From ATX-6F1 sp943369485 (GTDB lineage Bacteria; Cyanobacteriota; Cyanobacteriia; PCC-6307; Cyanobiaceae), in contig CALRNH020000006.1 of assembly GCA_943369485.1 (NCBI GenBank), positions 128,494-192,493 on the forward strand: a stretch of DNA of 64,000 nt, written 5' to 3'. A program made the translations under genes and the position numbers. Positions 1 to 7,623 of this stretch are shown here, piece after piece. The notes under the pieces are model-generated. The model worked only from the letters and a program-made list of their open reading frames with translations. It was not told where the DNA came from and made no database searches. Position 1 is the first letter of the stretch, and every line of letters starts with the position of its first letter.

Positions 1-129
1 CTCGGCGGTGTGGCCCTTGTGGAGCCCTTCACCCTCGAGAACGGTCTGCTCACTCAGACCCTCAAGCAGCGCCGCGACCGCATCGGCGTACGCGACCGGG
101 CGGCGATCGAGGCCCTTTACGGGCGTTGA
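1..129 (+). CDS. C-terminus of AMP-forming long-chain acyl-CoA synthetase (partial)
   Basis: The reading frame is open from base 1 to a TGA at 127-129 and gives 42 residues. The string ENGLLTQTLKQRR followed by an IEALYGR end is typical of the last segment of AMP-forming fatty acid CoA ligases, where the conserved Lys-rich tail closes over the active site. Such enzymes activate free fatty acids with ATP and CoA or acyl carrier protein; in cyanobacteria they recycle fatty acids released from membranes. Only the tail is in the window, so the assignment rests on this short motif. Confidence 0.75.
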   Translation, partial: LGGVALVEPFTLENGLLTQTLKQRRDRIGVRDRAAIEALYGR

Positions 130-213
130 GACCGTTGGGCGGTTCACCGCCCCCGCAGGCGATTGACCCCAGGCAGCTCGGCTGACAGCCTGTGAGCTTG
201 TTGATCAGCACCC

Positions 214-660
214 ATGTCGGACGGTTCATCGCTCACGATCAAGCGCACGGTCACGGTGCGGGCGGTGGTGACCCCCCGCTGGAAGGAGGATGCCGAGCGC
301 GAACTCAGCGCCGCCGTCGCCAACAGCGATGCCCAGCTCTCCCAGCTGGAGCAGGAGGGTCAGCAGCTGATCGATGAGATCCGTCGCCAGAGTGCCAACC
401 CCCTCGACCCCCGGGTCGGCGAGCAGGTCAATTCCGTGCACCAGCAGGTGGCTGCCAAGCGGGCCGAGCTGGAGGAGCAGAAGCGCACCCTGCTGGAGCA
501 GCAGCGTCAGGTGCAGGAGCTTGAGTTCGAGCAGATCGTCGAGCAGGGTCAGCTGGAGAGCAGCACCAAGGTGAAGGTGGGCGACAACCTGGTCGAGAAG
601 CTGCAGGTGGCACTGGTGGTGCGTGACGGCATCGTCGAGGCGATTGAAGGTCAGCTCTGA
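214..660 (+). CDS. YlqD-like coiled-coil protein
   Basis: This 148-residue protein has an N-terminal beta-rich stretch (ITIKR/VTVRAVVTPRWK-like, residues about 7-27), a long charged heptad region rich in Gln, Glu, Leu and Arg (about 30-115), and a C-terminal KVGDNLVEKL...VVRDGIVEAIEG segment. This layout matches the YlqD family, short coiled-coil proteins of unknown function found in Firmicutes and cyanobacteria. There are no signal peptide or membrane segments, so a cytosolic location is expected. It lies 84 bases after the acyl-CoA synthetase and 59 bases before pdhC on the same strand. No reaction can be assigned. Confidence 0.8.
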   Translation: MSDGSSLTIKRTVTVRAVVTPRWKEDAERELSAAVANSDAQLSQLEQEGQQLIDEIRRQSANPLDPRVGEQVNSVHQQVAAKRAELEEQKRTLLEQQRQVQELEFEQIVEQGQLESSTKVKVGDNLVEKLQVALVVRDGIVEAIEGQL

Positions 661-719
661 GCTGATCGCGCCATGACGCACCCGTAAAATCGCGCACACC
701 ACCCGTGCGGGATCAAGCG

Positions 720-2063
720 TTGGCGACCCACGAAATCTTCATGCCTGCCCTCAGTTCCACGATGACGGAGGGCAAGATCGTGGAGTGGCTGAAGAAACCC
801 GGCGACCCTGTGGCCCGGGGAGAATCGGTCCTGGTGGTCGAATCCGACAAGGCCGACATGGATGTCGAGTCGTTTGAGGAGGGCTTTCTGGCCACGGTGC
901 TGCTGCCCGCCGGCGGTACCGCCCCAGTTGGAGAAACCATCGGTCTGATCGTCGAGACCGAAGCGGAGATCGCGGCTGTAGCTGCCAGCGCTCCTGCTGC
1001 TCCAGCGGCAGCTGCGGCCCCTGTGGCGGCGCCTGCCACGGCCCCGTCGGCTCCTGTTGCAGCGGCTCCCGTAGCGGCGCCTGAGGCCGTTGCCGCACCT
1101 GTGGGCTCCCCTGCCGTGTCTGCGCCCGCCTATGGCGACGGCCGTCTCGTTGCCACTCCCCGGGCCCGCAAGCTGGCGAGCCAGCTGGGGGTCGACCTGG
1201 CGGGTCTGCGGGGCAGTGGCCCCGGCGGCCGTGTTCAGGCCGAAGACGTGGAGCTGGCCGCCGGAAAGGCCCCGAGCGTGCCCCGGGTGGCCGAAGGCAG
1301 CGCCCCCGCCGTGTCGGCCGCCCCGGCCGCTCCCGGCTCCAATGGCGCTGCCGCAGCCCCCGCCCCGGCCGGCCAGAGCTTCGGGGCCCCCGGCGAGACG
1401 GTGGCCTTCAACACCCTGCAGCAGGCGGTCAACCGCAACATGCTGGCCAGCCTGCAGGTACCCGTGTTCCGGGTGGGCTACACGATCACCACCGACAAGC
1501 TCGACGCCCTCTACAAGCAGGTGAAGCCCAAGGGCGTCACCATGACCGCCCTGCTGGCCAAGGCGGTGGGAGTCACCCTGGCCCGCCATCCGCAGGTGAA
1601 CGCCGCCTACAGCGACGCCGGCATCGCCTATCCGGCGGCGGTCAACGTGGCCGTGGCCGTGGCCATGGACGACGGCGGTCTGATCACGCCGGTGCTGGCC
1701 CAGGCCGATCGCACCGACCTCTACACCCTCTCCCGCAACTGGGCCGATCTGGTGGCCCGCTCCCGCTCCAAGCAGCTCAAGCCCGAGGAGTACAGCACCG
1801 GCACCTTCACGCTCTCCAACCTGGGAATGTTCGGCGTCGACCGCTTCGATGCGATCCTGCCGCCGGGCACCGGAGCGATCCTGGCGGTGGCCGCCTCCCG
1901 GCCCACGGTGGTGGCCGGCAAGGATGGCTCCATTTCTGTGAAGCGGCAGATGCAGGTGAACCTCACCGCCGACCACCGGGTGATCTATGGCACCCACGGG
2001 GCCGCCTTCCTCCAGGATCTGGCCCGCCTGATCGAGACCGATCCCGAGAGCCTGGCCCTCTGA
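720..2063 (+). CDS. pdhC: Pyruvate dehydrogenase E2 (dihydrolipoamide acetyltransferase)
   Basis: E2 transfers the acetyl group from E1 through a lipoyl arm to CoA. The protein opens with a lipoyl domain (IFMPALSSTMTEGKIVEW, lipoyl Lys in the VESDKADMDVES motif, about residue 44). An Ala/Pro-rich linker, a peripheral subunit-binding domain (TPRARKLASQLGVDL) and a second Ala/Pro linker follow. The C-terminal acyltransferase domain carries the catalytic DHRVIYG motif near the end. A GTG at 705 is also open, but homologues start MATHEIFMPALSS, so the TTG at 720 fits the family better. queA begins 4 bases after the stop and may share the transcript. The E1-alpha gene lies far away at 52.1 kb. Confidence 0.95.
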   Translation: MATHEIFMPALSSTMTEGKIVEWLKKPGDPVARGESVLVVESDKADMDVESFEEGFLATVLLPAGGTAPVGETIGLIVETEAEIAAVAASAPAAPAAAAAPVAAPATAPSAPVAAAPVAAPEAVAAPVGSPAVSAPAYGDGRLVATPRARKLASQLGVDLAGLRGSGPGGRVQAEDVELAAGKAPSVPRVAEGSAPAVSAAPAAPGSNGAAAAPAPAGQSFGAPGETVAFNTLQQAVNRNMLASLQVPVFRVGYTITTDKLDALYKQVKPKGVTMTALLAKAVGVTLARHPQVNAAYSDAGIAYPAAVNVAVAVAMDDGGLITPVLAQADRTDLYTLSRNWADLVARSRSKQLKPEEYSTGTFTLSNLGMFGVDRFDAILPPGTGAILAVAASRPTVVAGKDGSISVKRQMQVNLTADHRVIYGTHGAAFLQDLARLIETDPESLAL

Positions 2064-2067
2064 CCCC

Positions 2068-3219
2068 ATGGGTCTGGACGATCCGGACCTAAGGCTCTCC
2101 AGCTACGTGTTCGAGCTGCCGGAGAGCGCGATCGCCCAGCGGCCGATGGAGCCCCGCCACGCTGCCCGCCTGCTGGCGGTGGAGCCACCAGGAGCCCCGG
2201 CTCCCGGGGCCCGTCACCTGACCATCTGGGACCTGCAGCACGAGCTGAGCCGCGGCGATCTGCTGGTGGTCAACGACACCCGTGTGCTCCAGGCACGGCT
2301 GACGGCACGTCGCGCCTCGGGCGGTTCTGTGGAGCTGCTGGTGCTGCAACCCCGGCAGCGAACGGCCAGCGGGGAGGGCGAGGACAGCTGCTGGCTCTGC
2401 CTGGCCCGGCCGGCCAAGCGCCTGAGGCCTGGCGATGTGCTCCAGCTGGAGGGCCCAGATCAGCCGGCCCTCGATCTGACCGTGGAGGCCATCGACGAGG
2501 CCAGCGGCGGCCGGGTGATCCGCTTTCCGAGCGAGTGCACCAGCGCCGAGCGGATCGAGGGGCTGCTGGCGCGCTACGGCACCGTGCCGCTGCCGCCCTA
2601 TATCCACGAGCACGACGAGTCCGACCGGAGCCGTTACCAGACCCGTTATGCCCAAAGGCCCGGGGCGGTGGCCGCCCCCACGGCGGGCCTGCACCTCAGC
2701 GATGAGCTGCTGGCGGTCCTGGCCGACCGGGGGGTGACGATCGCCCGGATCACGCTGCACGTGGGCCTCGGCACCTTCCGCCCGGTGGAGCAGGAGGATC
2801 TCACGGGCCTGGAGCTCCATGACGAGTGGGTCGAAGTGGGCCCCGAAGTGGTGGAAGCTGTCCAGCGGGCCCGCAGCGGTGGCCATCGGGTGATCGCCAT
2901 CGGCACCACCAGCGTGCGGGCCCTCGAAGGGGTGGCGGCCCTCTCTGGCGGCACGCTGGCCCCCTTCATCGGTCCTGTGAATCTGGTGATCCAGCCTGGC
3001 TTCCGCTTCCAGGTGGTGCAGGGGCTGCTCACCAACTTCCACCTGCCCCGCTCCTCGCTGCTGCTGCTGGTGAGCGCGCTGCTGGGCCGCCAGCGGCTGC
3101 TCGCTCTCTATGGCGAGGCGATCGAACGGGGCTACCGCTTCTTCTCCTATGGCGATGCGATGTGGATCCCGCCGGAGGGGGTGCTCAACTCAGCCGCTCC
3201 ACCCCCGCAAACAGGCTGA
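2068..3219 (+). CDS. queA: S-adenosylmethionine:tRNA ribosyltransferase-isomerase QueA
   Basis: QueA moves the ribose part of SAM onto 7-aminomethyl-7-deazaguanine in tRNA to form epoxyqueuosine. The 383 residues cover the whole family length. Typical blocks are YVFELPESAIAQRP at the N-terminus, DLLVVNDTRVL (about 67-77), YGTVPLPPYI, a SRYQTRYAQRPGAVAAPTAGLH block (about 184-205), HVGLGTFRPV, and the C-terminal TNFHLPRSSLLLLVSALLG. It starts with ATG 4 bases after pdhC. Its last 35 bases overlap, tail to tail, the end of the vapC-like gene on the other strand. Confidence 0.97.
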   Translation: MGLDDPDLRLSSYVFELPESAIAQRPMEPRHAARLLAVEPPGAPAPGARHLTIWDLQHELSRGDLLVVNDTRVLQARLTARRASGGSVELLVLQPRQRTASGEGEDSCWLCLARPAKRLRPGDVLQLEGPDQPALDLTVEAIDEASGGRVIRFPSECTSAERIEGLLARYGTVPLPPYIHEHDESDRSRYQTRYAQRPGAVAAPTAGLHLSDELLAVLADRGVTIARITLHVGLGTFRPVEQEDLTGLELHDEWVEVGPEVVEAVQRARSGGHRVIAIGTTSVRALEGVAALSGGTLAPFIGPVNLVIQPGFRFQVVQGLLTNFHLPRSSLLLLVSALLGRQRLLALYGEAIERGYRFFSYGDAMWIPPEGVLNSAAPPPQTG

Positions 3220-3574
3220 ACGCTGGATCGGTCGTCGCGAGGACCAGCTCCTGCAACGCTGCCTGGGCAGCCAGGATCCGGTCAAACGGATCCCTGTGGT
3301 CCACCGGCCAGAGGCCAGCGCGCAGGGCTGCCTCGCCGCTGATCGCCAGTTCGGTGGCGGCCAGGCCATGGATCGCCTGGTGGTAGTTGTACACGACCGA
3401 GGCGGCATGGGCCAGTTTGCCCAACCGCCATTTGGTGGCGATTTCCCAGGCGCTGGCGGTACTCACCAGCAGCTCGTGGCGGCTGTCCTCCAGGGTCTCG
3501 CGTAGTTGGGGCGAGAGTTTGTGGGGTTCAAGAACAGCCCACAGCAGCACGTGGGTATCAAGCAGCAGCCTCAT
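3185..3574 (-). CDS. VapC-type PIN-domain toxin
   Basis: This 129-residue PIN-domain ribonuclease is the likely toxin of a type II toxin-antitoxin pair. The acidic metal-binding residues are visible: D6 in LLLDTHVLLWAV, E44 in SAWEIATKWR, D95 and D98 in VDHRDPFDRILAAQA, and D116 in LATTDPAF. Such enzymes cut RNA, often tRNA, when freed from the antitoxin. The ATG overlaps the antitoxin stop as ATGA, so the two are translationally coupled. The 3' end overlaps queA by 35 bases. The catalytic set looks complete, so the toxin is probably active. Confidence 0.88.
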   Translation of the reverse strand: MRLLLDTHVLLWAVLEPHKLSPQLRETLEDSRHELLVSTASAWEIATKWRLGKLAHAASVVYNYHQAIHGLAATELAISGEAALRAGLWPVDHRDPFDRILAAQAALQELVLATTDPAFSLFAGVERLS

Positions 3575-3795
3575 CCGCCCCAGCTCTGAAGTTCGTCCTC
3601 CGGCAGGGGATCGAAGAAGCTCTCGTCCACCGAACCTCGCATGAAGCCCAATTGGCGCCGTGGTTCGGGGTCGAGAGGAATCAGCTGGGCGCAGGGTTTG
3701 CCATTGCGGGCCAGAAGGATTCGCTCACCGCTGGCCACCCGCGCCAGCAGGGCCGAGAGATGGGTTTTGGCCTCCTGCACATTCACGGTCCTCAC
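3571..3795 (-). CDS. Phd/YefM-type antitoxin
   Basis: The 74 residues from a GTG at 3795 begin VRTVNVQEAKTHLSALLARV and continue ASGERILLARNGKPCAQLIPL, the classic Phd/YefM DNA-binding domain. A C-terminal tail (about 45-74, ending DPLPEDELQSWGG) is the likely toxin-binding arm. The GTG is preceded by AGGA eight bases upstream. A longer ORF reaches 3930, but that extension would run through the sodB terminator hairpin and the inverted repeat at 3859-3879, so the short start is preferred. The protein should neutralise the PIN toxin and repress its own promoter. Confidence 0.85.
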   Translation of the reverse strand: MRTVNVQEAKTHLSALLARVASGERILLARNGKPCAQLIPLDPEPRRQLGFMRGSVDESFFDPLPEDELQSWGG

Positions 3796-3858
3796 AGCGG
3801 CGGTCCTGTTGAGCGCAGGTGTGTCGGCGTGCGGCCGGGAGGCGGACATGGATGCCTG

Positions 3859-3879
3859 GTCTGGTTTGTCTGACCAGAC
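3859..3879. promoter_or_regulatory. Inverted repeat, candidate toxin-antitoxin operator
   Basis: GTCTGGT at 3859-3865 pairs with ACCAGAC at 3873-3879 across a 7-base spacer. The nested sequence GTCTGACCAGAC at 3868-3879 is itself a 5-bp-arm palindrome, giving three GTCTG half-sites in 21 bases. It lies 64-84 bases upstream of the antitoxin GTG and downstream of the sodB terminator, where an autoregulatory operator would be expected. Binding is inferred. Confidence 0.5.
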
Positions 3880-3900
3880 TAGCTTTGCTTTGGGCATGGA

Positions 3901-3926
3901 AAAGCCCCCGGGGTCAGTGGGGGCTG
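3901..3926 (-). terminator. Rho-independent terminator of sodB
   Basis: On the minus strand AGCCCCC (3926-3920) pairs with GGGGGCT (3910-3904), followed directly by TTT. It lies 40 bases after the sodB stop and before the toxin-antitoxin promoter region. Confidence 0.75.
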
Positions 3927-3965
3927 GCACGGCTCAGTGACGAGCGCAGAGGTGTGAGGCCTTGA

Positions 3966-4565
3966 TCAGGCGGAGGCCAGATTGGCGGCCACGAACTCCC
4001 AGTTCACCAGCTTGTCGAGGAAGGTGGTCATGTAGTCAGGGCGGCGGTTCTGGTAGTCGAGGTAGTAGGCGTGCTCCCAGACATCCATGGTGAGCAGGGC
4101 CTTCTGGCCATGGGCCAGGGGCAGATCGGCGTTGGCGGTTTTGGTGATCTTCAAGGTGTCCCCATCAAGCACGAGCCAGGCCCAGCCGCTGCCGAACTGG
4201 GTAGCGCCGGCCGCCTTGAACTGGGTGGCGAATTCCTCGAAGCTGCCGAAGTCAGCGGCGATCTTCTCGGCCAAGGCGCCGGTGGGCACGCCGCCACCGC
4301 CGGGCTTGATGCTCTGCCAGTAGAAGGTGTGGTTCCAGACCTGGGCAGCGTTGTTGAAGATTCCCGCCTTGGTGGCATCACCGGCCACCGCCAGGATCAC
4401 CTCCTCGAGGCTCTTGGCTTCGAGGTCGGTGCCTTCCAACAGCTTGTTGAGGTTGGTCACGTAAGCCGCATGGTGCTTGCCGTGGTGGAACTCCAGGGTC
4501 TGGCGGGAGATATGGGGCTCGAGCGCATCGAGGCCGTAGGGCAGCGCGGGCAGCGTGTGAGCCAT
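3966..4565 (-). CDS. sodB: Superoxide dismutase [Fe]
   Basis: This 199-residue enzyme converts superoxide to oxygen and hydrogen peroxide. It has the family start LPALPYGLDALEPHIS, the metal-binding His in FHHGKHHAAYV (H27), HTFYWQS (second His), and the C-terminal DVWEHAYYLDYQNRRPDY with the Asp and His ligands. GSGWAWLV is the usual central block. The overall pattern favours the iron form, but metal choice cannot be proved from sequence. There is no signal peptide, so it acts in the cytosol. It has its own terminator and seems to be a single-gene unit. Confidence 0.97.
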   Translation of the reverse strand: MAHTLPALPYGLDALEPHISRQTLEFHHGKHHAAYVTNLNKLLEGTDLEAKSLEEVILAVAGDATKAGIFNNAAQVWNHTFYWQSIKPGGGGVPTGALAEKIAADFGSFEEFATQFKAAGATQFGSGWAWLVLDGDTLKITKTANADLPLAHGQKALLTMDVWEHAYYLDYQNRRPDYMTTFLDKLVNWEFVAANLASA

Positions 4566-4652
4566 GAAATCGGAACCGTTCCGGGTTGAAAGACCACTGT
4601 ACCGAGGTGGTTTGGGCCCCGGTGGTGGTGCGGGAGACGCCGGCGGGTGCGA

Positions 4653-5345
4653 TCAGCCGCCTACCCCCAGCAGTTCCACCTCGAAGATCAAGGTGGCGTC
4701 GGGGGGGATGACGCCGCCGGCCCCGCGGGAGCCGTAGCCCAGATCGGGCGGGATCACCAGCTTGCGTTTGCCGCCCACCTTCATGCCGGCGACGCCCTCG
4801 TCCCAGCCTTGGATCACCCGGCCGGCTCCCAGGGGGAAGGAGAAGGGGCCGCGTCCATCCGTGCTGTCGAACACCTTGCCGCTGGTCAGGCTGCCGGTGT
4901 AGTTCACCTTGACCGTCTGACCCGCCACGGCCTCAGCGCCGGTGCCCAGCACCAGCTCGGTGATCCGCAGGCCGCTGGGGGTGACGCGCTCCTTGGGGGC
5001 GGTGAGGTCGCCGCCGAGGGCACCGGCCTGGGCGAGGTCGGACACATTCTCGGGGCTGGGGCCGGAGCTGGGTTCAGGGGCCATGGCGAACAGAGTGGGG
5101 TTGGGGTCGTTGGGATCGAGCTCGAAGCGGCCCAGGGCCGGTTGAGCCAGGGCCGGTTGAGCAGTGGCGCCAGTGCTGAGTGGGGCCGTGGAGGTGCGGA
5201 CGACGGCCTGCTGGAGATCACCATTCCCCTGGACAACAGGATTCATGGCACTGGCGTTGACAGCCGTGGGGGCCACCAGCTGGCTCACGAGGGCGAGCAG
5301 CAGGCAGACCATGCAGACGCCGGAACTGATCAGGATGTCGCGCAT
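4653..5345 (-). CDS. FKBP-type peptidyl-prolyl cis-trans isomerase, exported
   Basis: The N-terminal 30 residues form a hydrophobic signal or anchor (ILISSGVCMVCLLLALVSQL). A Pro/Ala/Ser-rich linker follows to about residue 120, then a C-terminal FKBP domain: TPSGLRITELVLGTGAEAV, VKVNYTGSLTSGKVFDST, PFSFPLGAGRVIQGWDEGV, and GYGSRGAGGVIPPDATLIFEVELL. FKBPs speed proline isomerisation during protein folding. The leader places it in the thylakoid lumen or periplasm. It runs in the same direction as sodB, with 87 bases between them. Confidence 0.93.
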   Translation of the reverse strand: MRDILISSGVCMVCLLLALVSQLVAPTAVNASAMNPVVQGNGDLQQAVVRTSTAPLSTGATAQPALAQPALGRFELDPNDPNPTLFAMAPEPSSGPSPENVSDLAQAGALGGDLTAPKERVTPSGLRITELVLGTGAEAVAGQTVKVNYTGSLTSGKVFDSTDGRGPFSFPLGAGRVIQGWDEGVAGMKVGGKRKLVIPPDLGYGSRGAGGVIPPDATLIFEVELLGVGG

Positions 5346-5399
5346 GGCCGGGGCCCGTTGCAGGTGGGGCCGATTCTGCCAGTCAGCTCATGGAGCCGA

Positions 5400-5741
5400 T
5401 CAATCCGGGATCTCTCGCAGCTCCGGGCGGCTGCGCAGGAGCTGCTCCAGCCGGTCGATGCGGCCCCGCAGCTCATCCACCTCCTTCTGGCGGGCCAGGC
5501 CCACGTCCTGGAGGAAGTGGTCGAGGTTGCGCTCCAGGTCGCGCTCCACCTGCCGTTGCACGTCGGGGTCCTCCCCCCGCAGCCCCGTCAGCACCGCCTC
5601 CACCAGGGTGGCGGCCTGGGAGGGGTCCAGCCTTCCGCTGCTGACCCAATCCTGGGTGACCTGCCGCAGGCGCTCCGCCACCAGGGAGGTGGTTCCCAGG
5701 CCCCGCAGCAGCAGTTGCTGGAGAACGTTGTCGCGATCCAT
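5400..5741 (-). CDS. Small phasin-like coiled-coil protein
   Basis: This 113-residue acidic, helical protein has no Cys and no membrane segment. Residues 1-50 (NVLQQLLLRGLGTTSLVAERLRQ...DWVSSGRLDPSQAATLVEAVL) and the C-terminal heptads (VDELRGRIDRLEQLLRSR) resemble the phasin or PhaF-like helical proteins found widely in cyanobacteria, many with no proven link to storage granules. It starts 55 bases upstream of the FKBP gene on the same strand. Function unknown; a structural or oligomeric role is inferred from the coiled coil. Confidence 0.75.
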   Translation of the reverse strand: MDRDNVLQQLLLRGLGTTSLVAERLRQVTQDWVSSGRLDPSQAATLVEAVLTGLRGEDPDVQRQVERDLERNLDHFLQDVGLARQKEVDELRGRIDRLEQLLRSRPELREIPD

Positions 5742-5812
5742 GGCCGTTAGGTGGGTGGTTGTGGGGGATGACCAACCCTTCTTGACCCTGACGCTTCCTA
5801 GCCTCCCTGGCG

Positions 5813-7297
5813 ATGGGCAATGACCGGCACGTGTGGGGGCTCACCGCCCTGGGGGCAGGGTTCCTGGCCGGTGTGGCCCTGCCGCCTCTGGGGTCTCCGC
5901 CGCTGCTCTGGCTGGCGTTGGTGCCCCTGTGGGCCATACCCCAGGGTCATCGGCCGCGGCCGTTCCTGCTGGGGTTTCTCTGGGGCCTGGGGGCGGTGCT
6001 GGCCTCCCATCGTTGGCTGCTTTGGTTGCACCCGCTGGATTGGGTAGGGGTACCTGGACCCCTGAGCCTGCCGCTCGTGAGCGGGCTGTGGATTGCCCTT
6101 GGCCTGTTGGGGGGGCTGCTGGTGGGCCTCTGGCGCTGGCTTTTCGGGTGGTTCGGGGTGGAGCGCTTCAGCACGGCCCTGATCGGCGCGCTGCTCTGGG
6201 GGCTGGGCGAGACGCTGTTGGCGAAAGGTCCCCTGTTCTGGATTGGCCTGGGGGGATCGGCGCTGCCGGGTGATCCGGCCCTGGCGGGGCTGGCGGCCCT
6301 GGGGGGGAGCGCCCTGGTGGCGAGCGCCCAGTTGCTGATCGCTTGGGCCCTGGCGCGGGTCGTCCTGGGCCGGGAGGGCTCAGCGCGGCGGCGCTGGGCG
6401 CTGCTGGTGGCGCTGGCGCTGATGCTGCACCTGGTTGGGGCACTGGCGCTGGCTGCTGCCGGGGGTGCGGCAGGGGGTGGGGCCCTGCCTTCGTTGCGGC
6501 TCTTGGTGCTCCAGCCGGCCATCCCCACGCGCGAGAAATTTCGGGTCAGCCAGCAACAGCGGCTCCTGGATCTTCTGGCCATGGCCCAGAAGGAAGCCGC
6601 CCAGCGCCGCGCCGATGCCCTGCTGCTGCCCGAGGGGGCCCTGCCCCCGGGAGAACCCCTGCCGCTGCCGGCCGGCTCGGTGGTGCTGGGCGGGGGTTTC
6701 CGCTACGCCGGCTCGCAGCTGCGCAGCAGCCTGCTGCGCTTCTCCCCGGGCGAGCGGCTACCCGAGCACTGGGTGGACAAGCACCGCCTGGTGCCCCTCG
6801 GGGAGTGGGTGCCGTTCGCTGGCTGGTGGCGTTGGGCGGGGCTCTCGGCCGTGGGTGGCGTCACGTCGGGGTCTCCTTCGCGTCTGCTGGCGGCTGAGGG
6901 CGCCAACCCCGTTGGGGCGGTTGGGGTGGCGATCTGCTACGAGCTCAGCGATGGAGCCGCCTTGGCCGGCGCCGTTCGGGGCGGCGCCGGCTGGCTGCTG
7001 GCCAGCGCCAACCTGGATCCCTACCCCGCCCAGCTGCAGGAGCAGTTCGTTGCCCTGGCCCGTCTGCGGGCGATCGAAACAGGCCGCTGGCTGGTGAGTT
7101 CGGCCAACACCGGCCCCTCGCTGGTGGTGGATGCCCAGGGCCGGGTGCGCTCGCGCCTGGCCCCCGGCCGCGCCCGCACCGGCGTGATGGAACTTCAGCC
7201 GCGCCGCGCCTTCACCGCCTATGACCGCTGGGGTGACGCTCCGTTGCTGCTGCTGCTGGCTGGGGCGCTGCTGGTGCGGGCACTGGAGCGCCGATGA
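5813..7297 (+). CDS. lnt: Apolipoprotein N-acyltransferase
   Basis: Lnt adds the third acyl chain to the N-terminal Cys of lipoproteins at the periplasmic face of the membrane. The first about 220 residues hold roughly six to seven hydrophobic helices. The nitrilase-like domain then carries the catalytic triad: E274 in LLLPEGALPPG, K323 in KHRLVPLGEWVPF and C375 in AICYELSDG. A final hydrophobic helix precedes the end. Length (494) is normal. The gene is divergent from the phasin-like gene with 71 bases between them. Confidence 0.95.
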   Translation: MGNDRHVWGLTALGAGFLAGVALPPLGSPPLLWLALVPLWAIPQGHRPRPFLLGFLWGLGAVLASHRWLLWLHPLDWVGVPGPLSLPLVSGLWIALGLLGGLLVGLWRWLFGWFGVERFSTALIGALLWGLGETLLAKGPLFWIGLGGSALPGDPALAGLAALGGSALVASAQLLIAWALARVVLGREGSARRRWALLVALALMLHLVGALALAAAGGAAGGGALPSLRLLVLQPAIPTREKFRVSQQQRLLDLLAMAQKEAAQRRADALLLPEGALPPGEPLPLPAGSVVLGGGFRYAGSQLRSSLLRFSPGERLPEHWVDKHRLVPLGEWVPFAGWWRWAGLSAVGGVTSGSPSRLLAAEGANPVGAVGVAICYELSDGAALAGAVRGGAGWLLASANLDPYPAQLQEQFVALARLRAIETGRWLVSSANTGPSLVVDAQGRVRSRLAPGRARTGVMELQPRRAFTAYDRWGDAPLLLLLAGALLVRALERR

Positions 7298-7300
7298 CAG

Positions 7301-7323
7301 CGGCGACTATCTCTGCTGGGAGA
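7301..7323 (+). repeat. 23-bp exact inverted duplicate of 8854-8876
   Basis: The 23 bases here, starting CGGCGACTATCTCTG, recur exactly on the minus strand at 8876-8854 inside an unknown gene, where they encode NGDYLCWE. Here they begin 3 bases after the lnt stop. An exact 23-mer 1.5 kb away suggests a small duplication or gene relic. Confidence 0.8.
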
Positions 7324-7617
7324 CCAGGTCGGTGTCCTTCATCGGGGCTGCGTCATCGATCATCAGGTTGTGGTCGTCGATGGTCACAGGGGCGGGGTGG
7401 CTGATGGCGACCCGCACGTCGTTCAACGTGGAGATGATGACGATGGGAACGCCAACGAGGCCGGTCGGTGATCGGTAGCTGATCGCTCCTGTGCTGCCGT
7501 GATCACCGCCCCGCTGCCTGGATGGTTCACCACCTGAGGCCCGGGTGAGCCGGGGTTCCCACGATCGTCACCGAGGGTGCTGTGGCTCGCCACCATGGCG
7601 TTGAGAACTGATGGCAT
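7307..7617 (-). pseudogene. Possible frameshifted small gene between lnt and methyltransferase
   Basis: Two overlapping minus-strand frames look protein-like and would join through one frameshift near 7490-7500. The first runs from an ATG at 7617 (MPSVLNAMVASHSTLGDD... to about GAVITAAQE). The second ends at a TAG at 7307 and holds SYRSPTGLVGVPIVIISTL then NDVRVAISHPAPVTIDDHN. The second frame alone has no ATG before the conserved-looking part. I do not recognise the family. It is head to head with the methyltransferase, only 6 bases apart. It may be a decayed gene or chance; confidence is low. Confidence 0.3.
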
Positions 7618-7623
7618 GCGCTG

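Noticed and set aside
651..2069. Long minus-strand open frame of 472 codons opposite pdhC, and similar frames opposite ftsH, pheS, ffh, psbC and others
   Set aside because: GC-rich codons create long antisense frames. The plus or opposite products have full family motifs, while the antisense products are Gly/His/Arg/Gln-rich with no domain.
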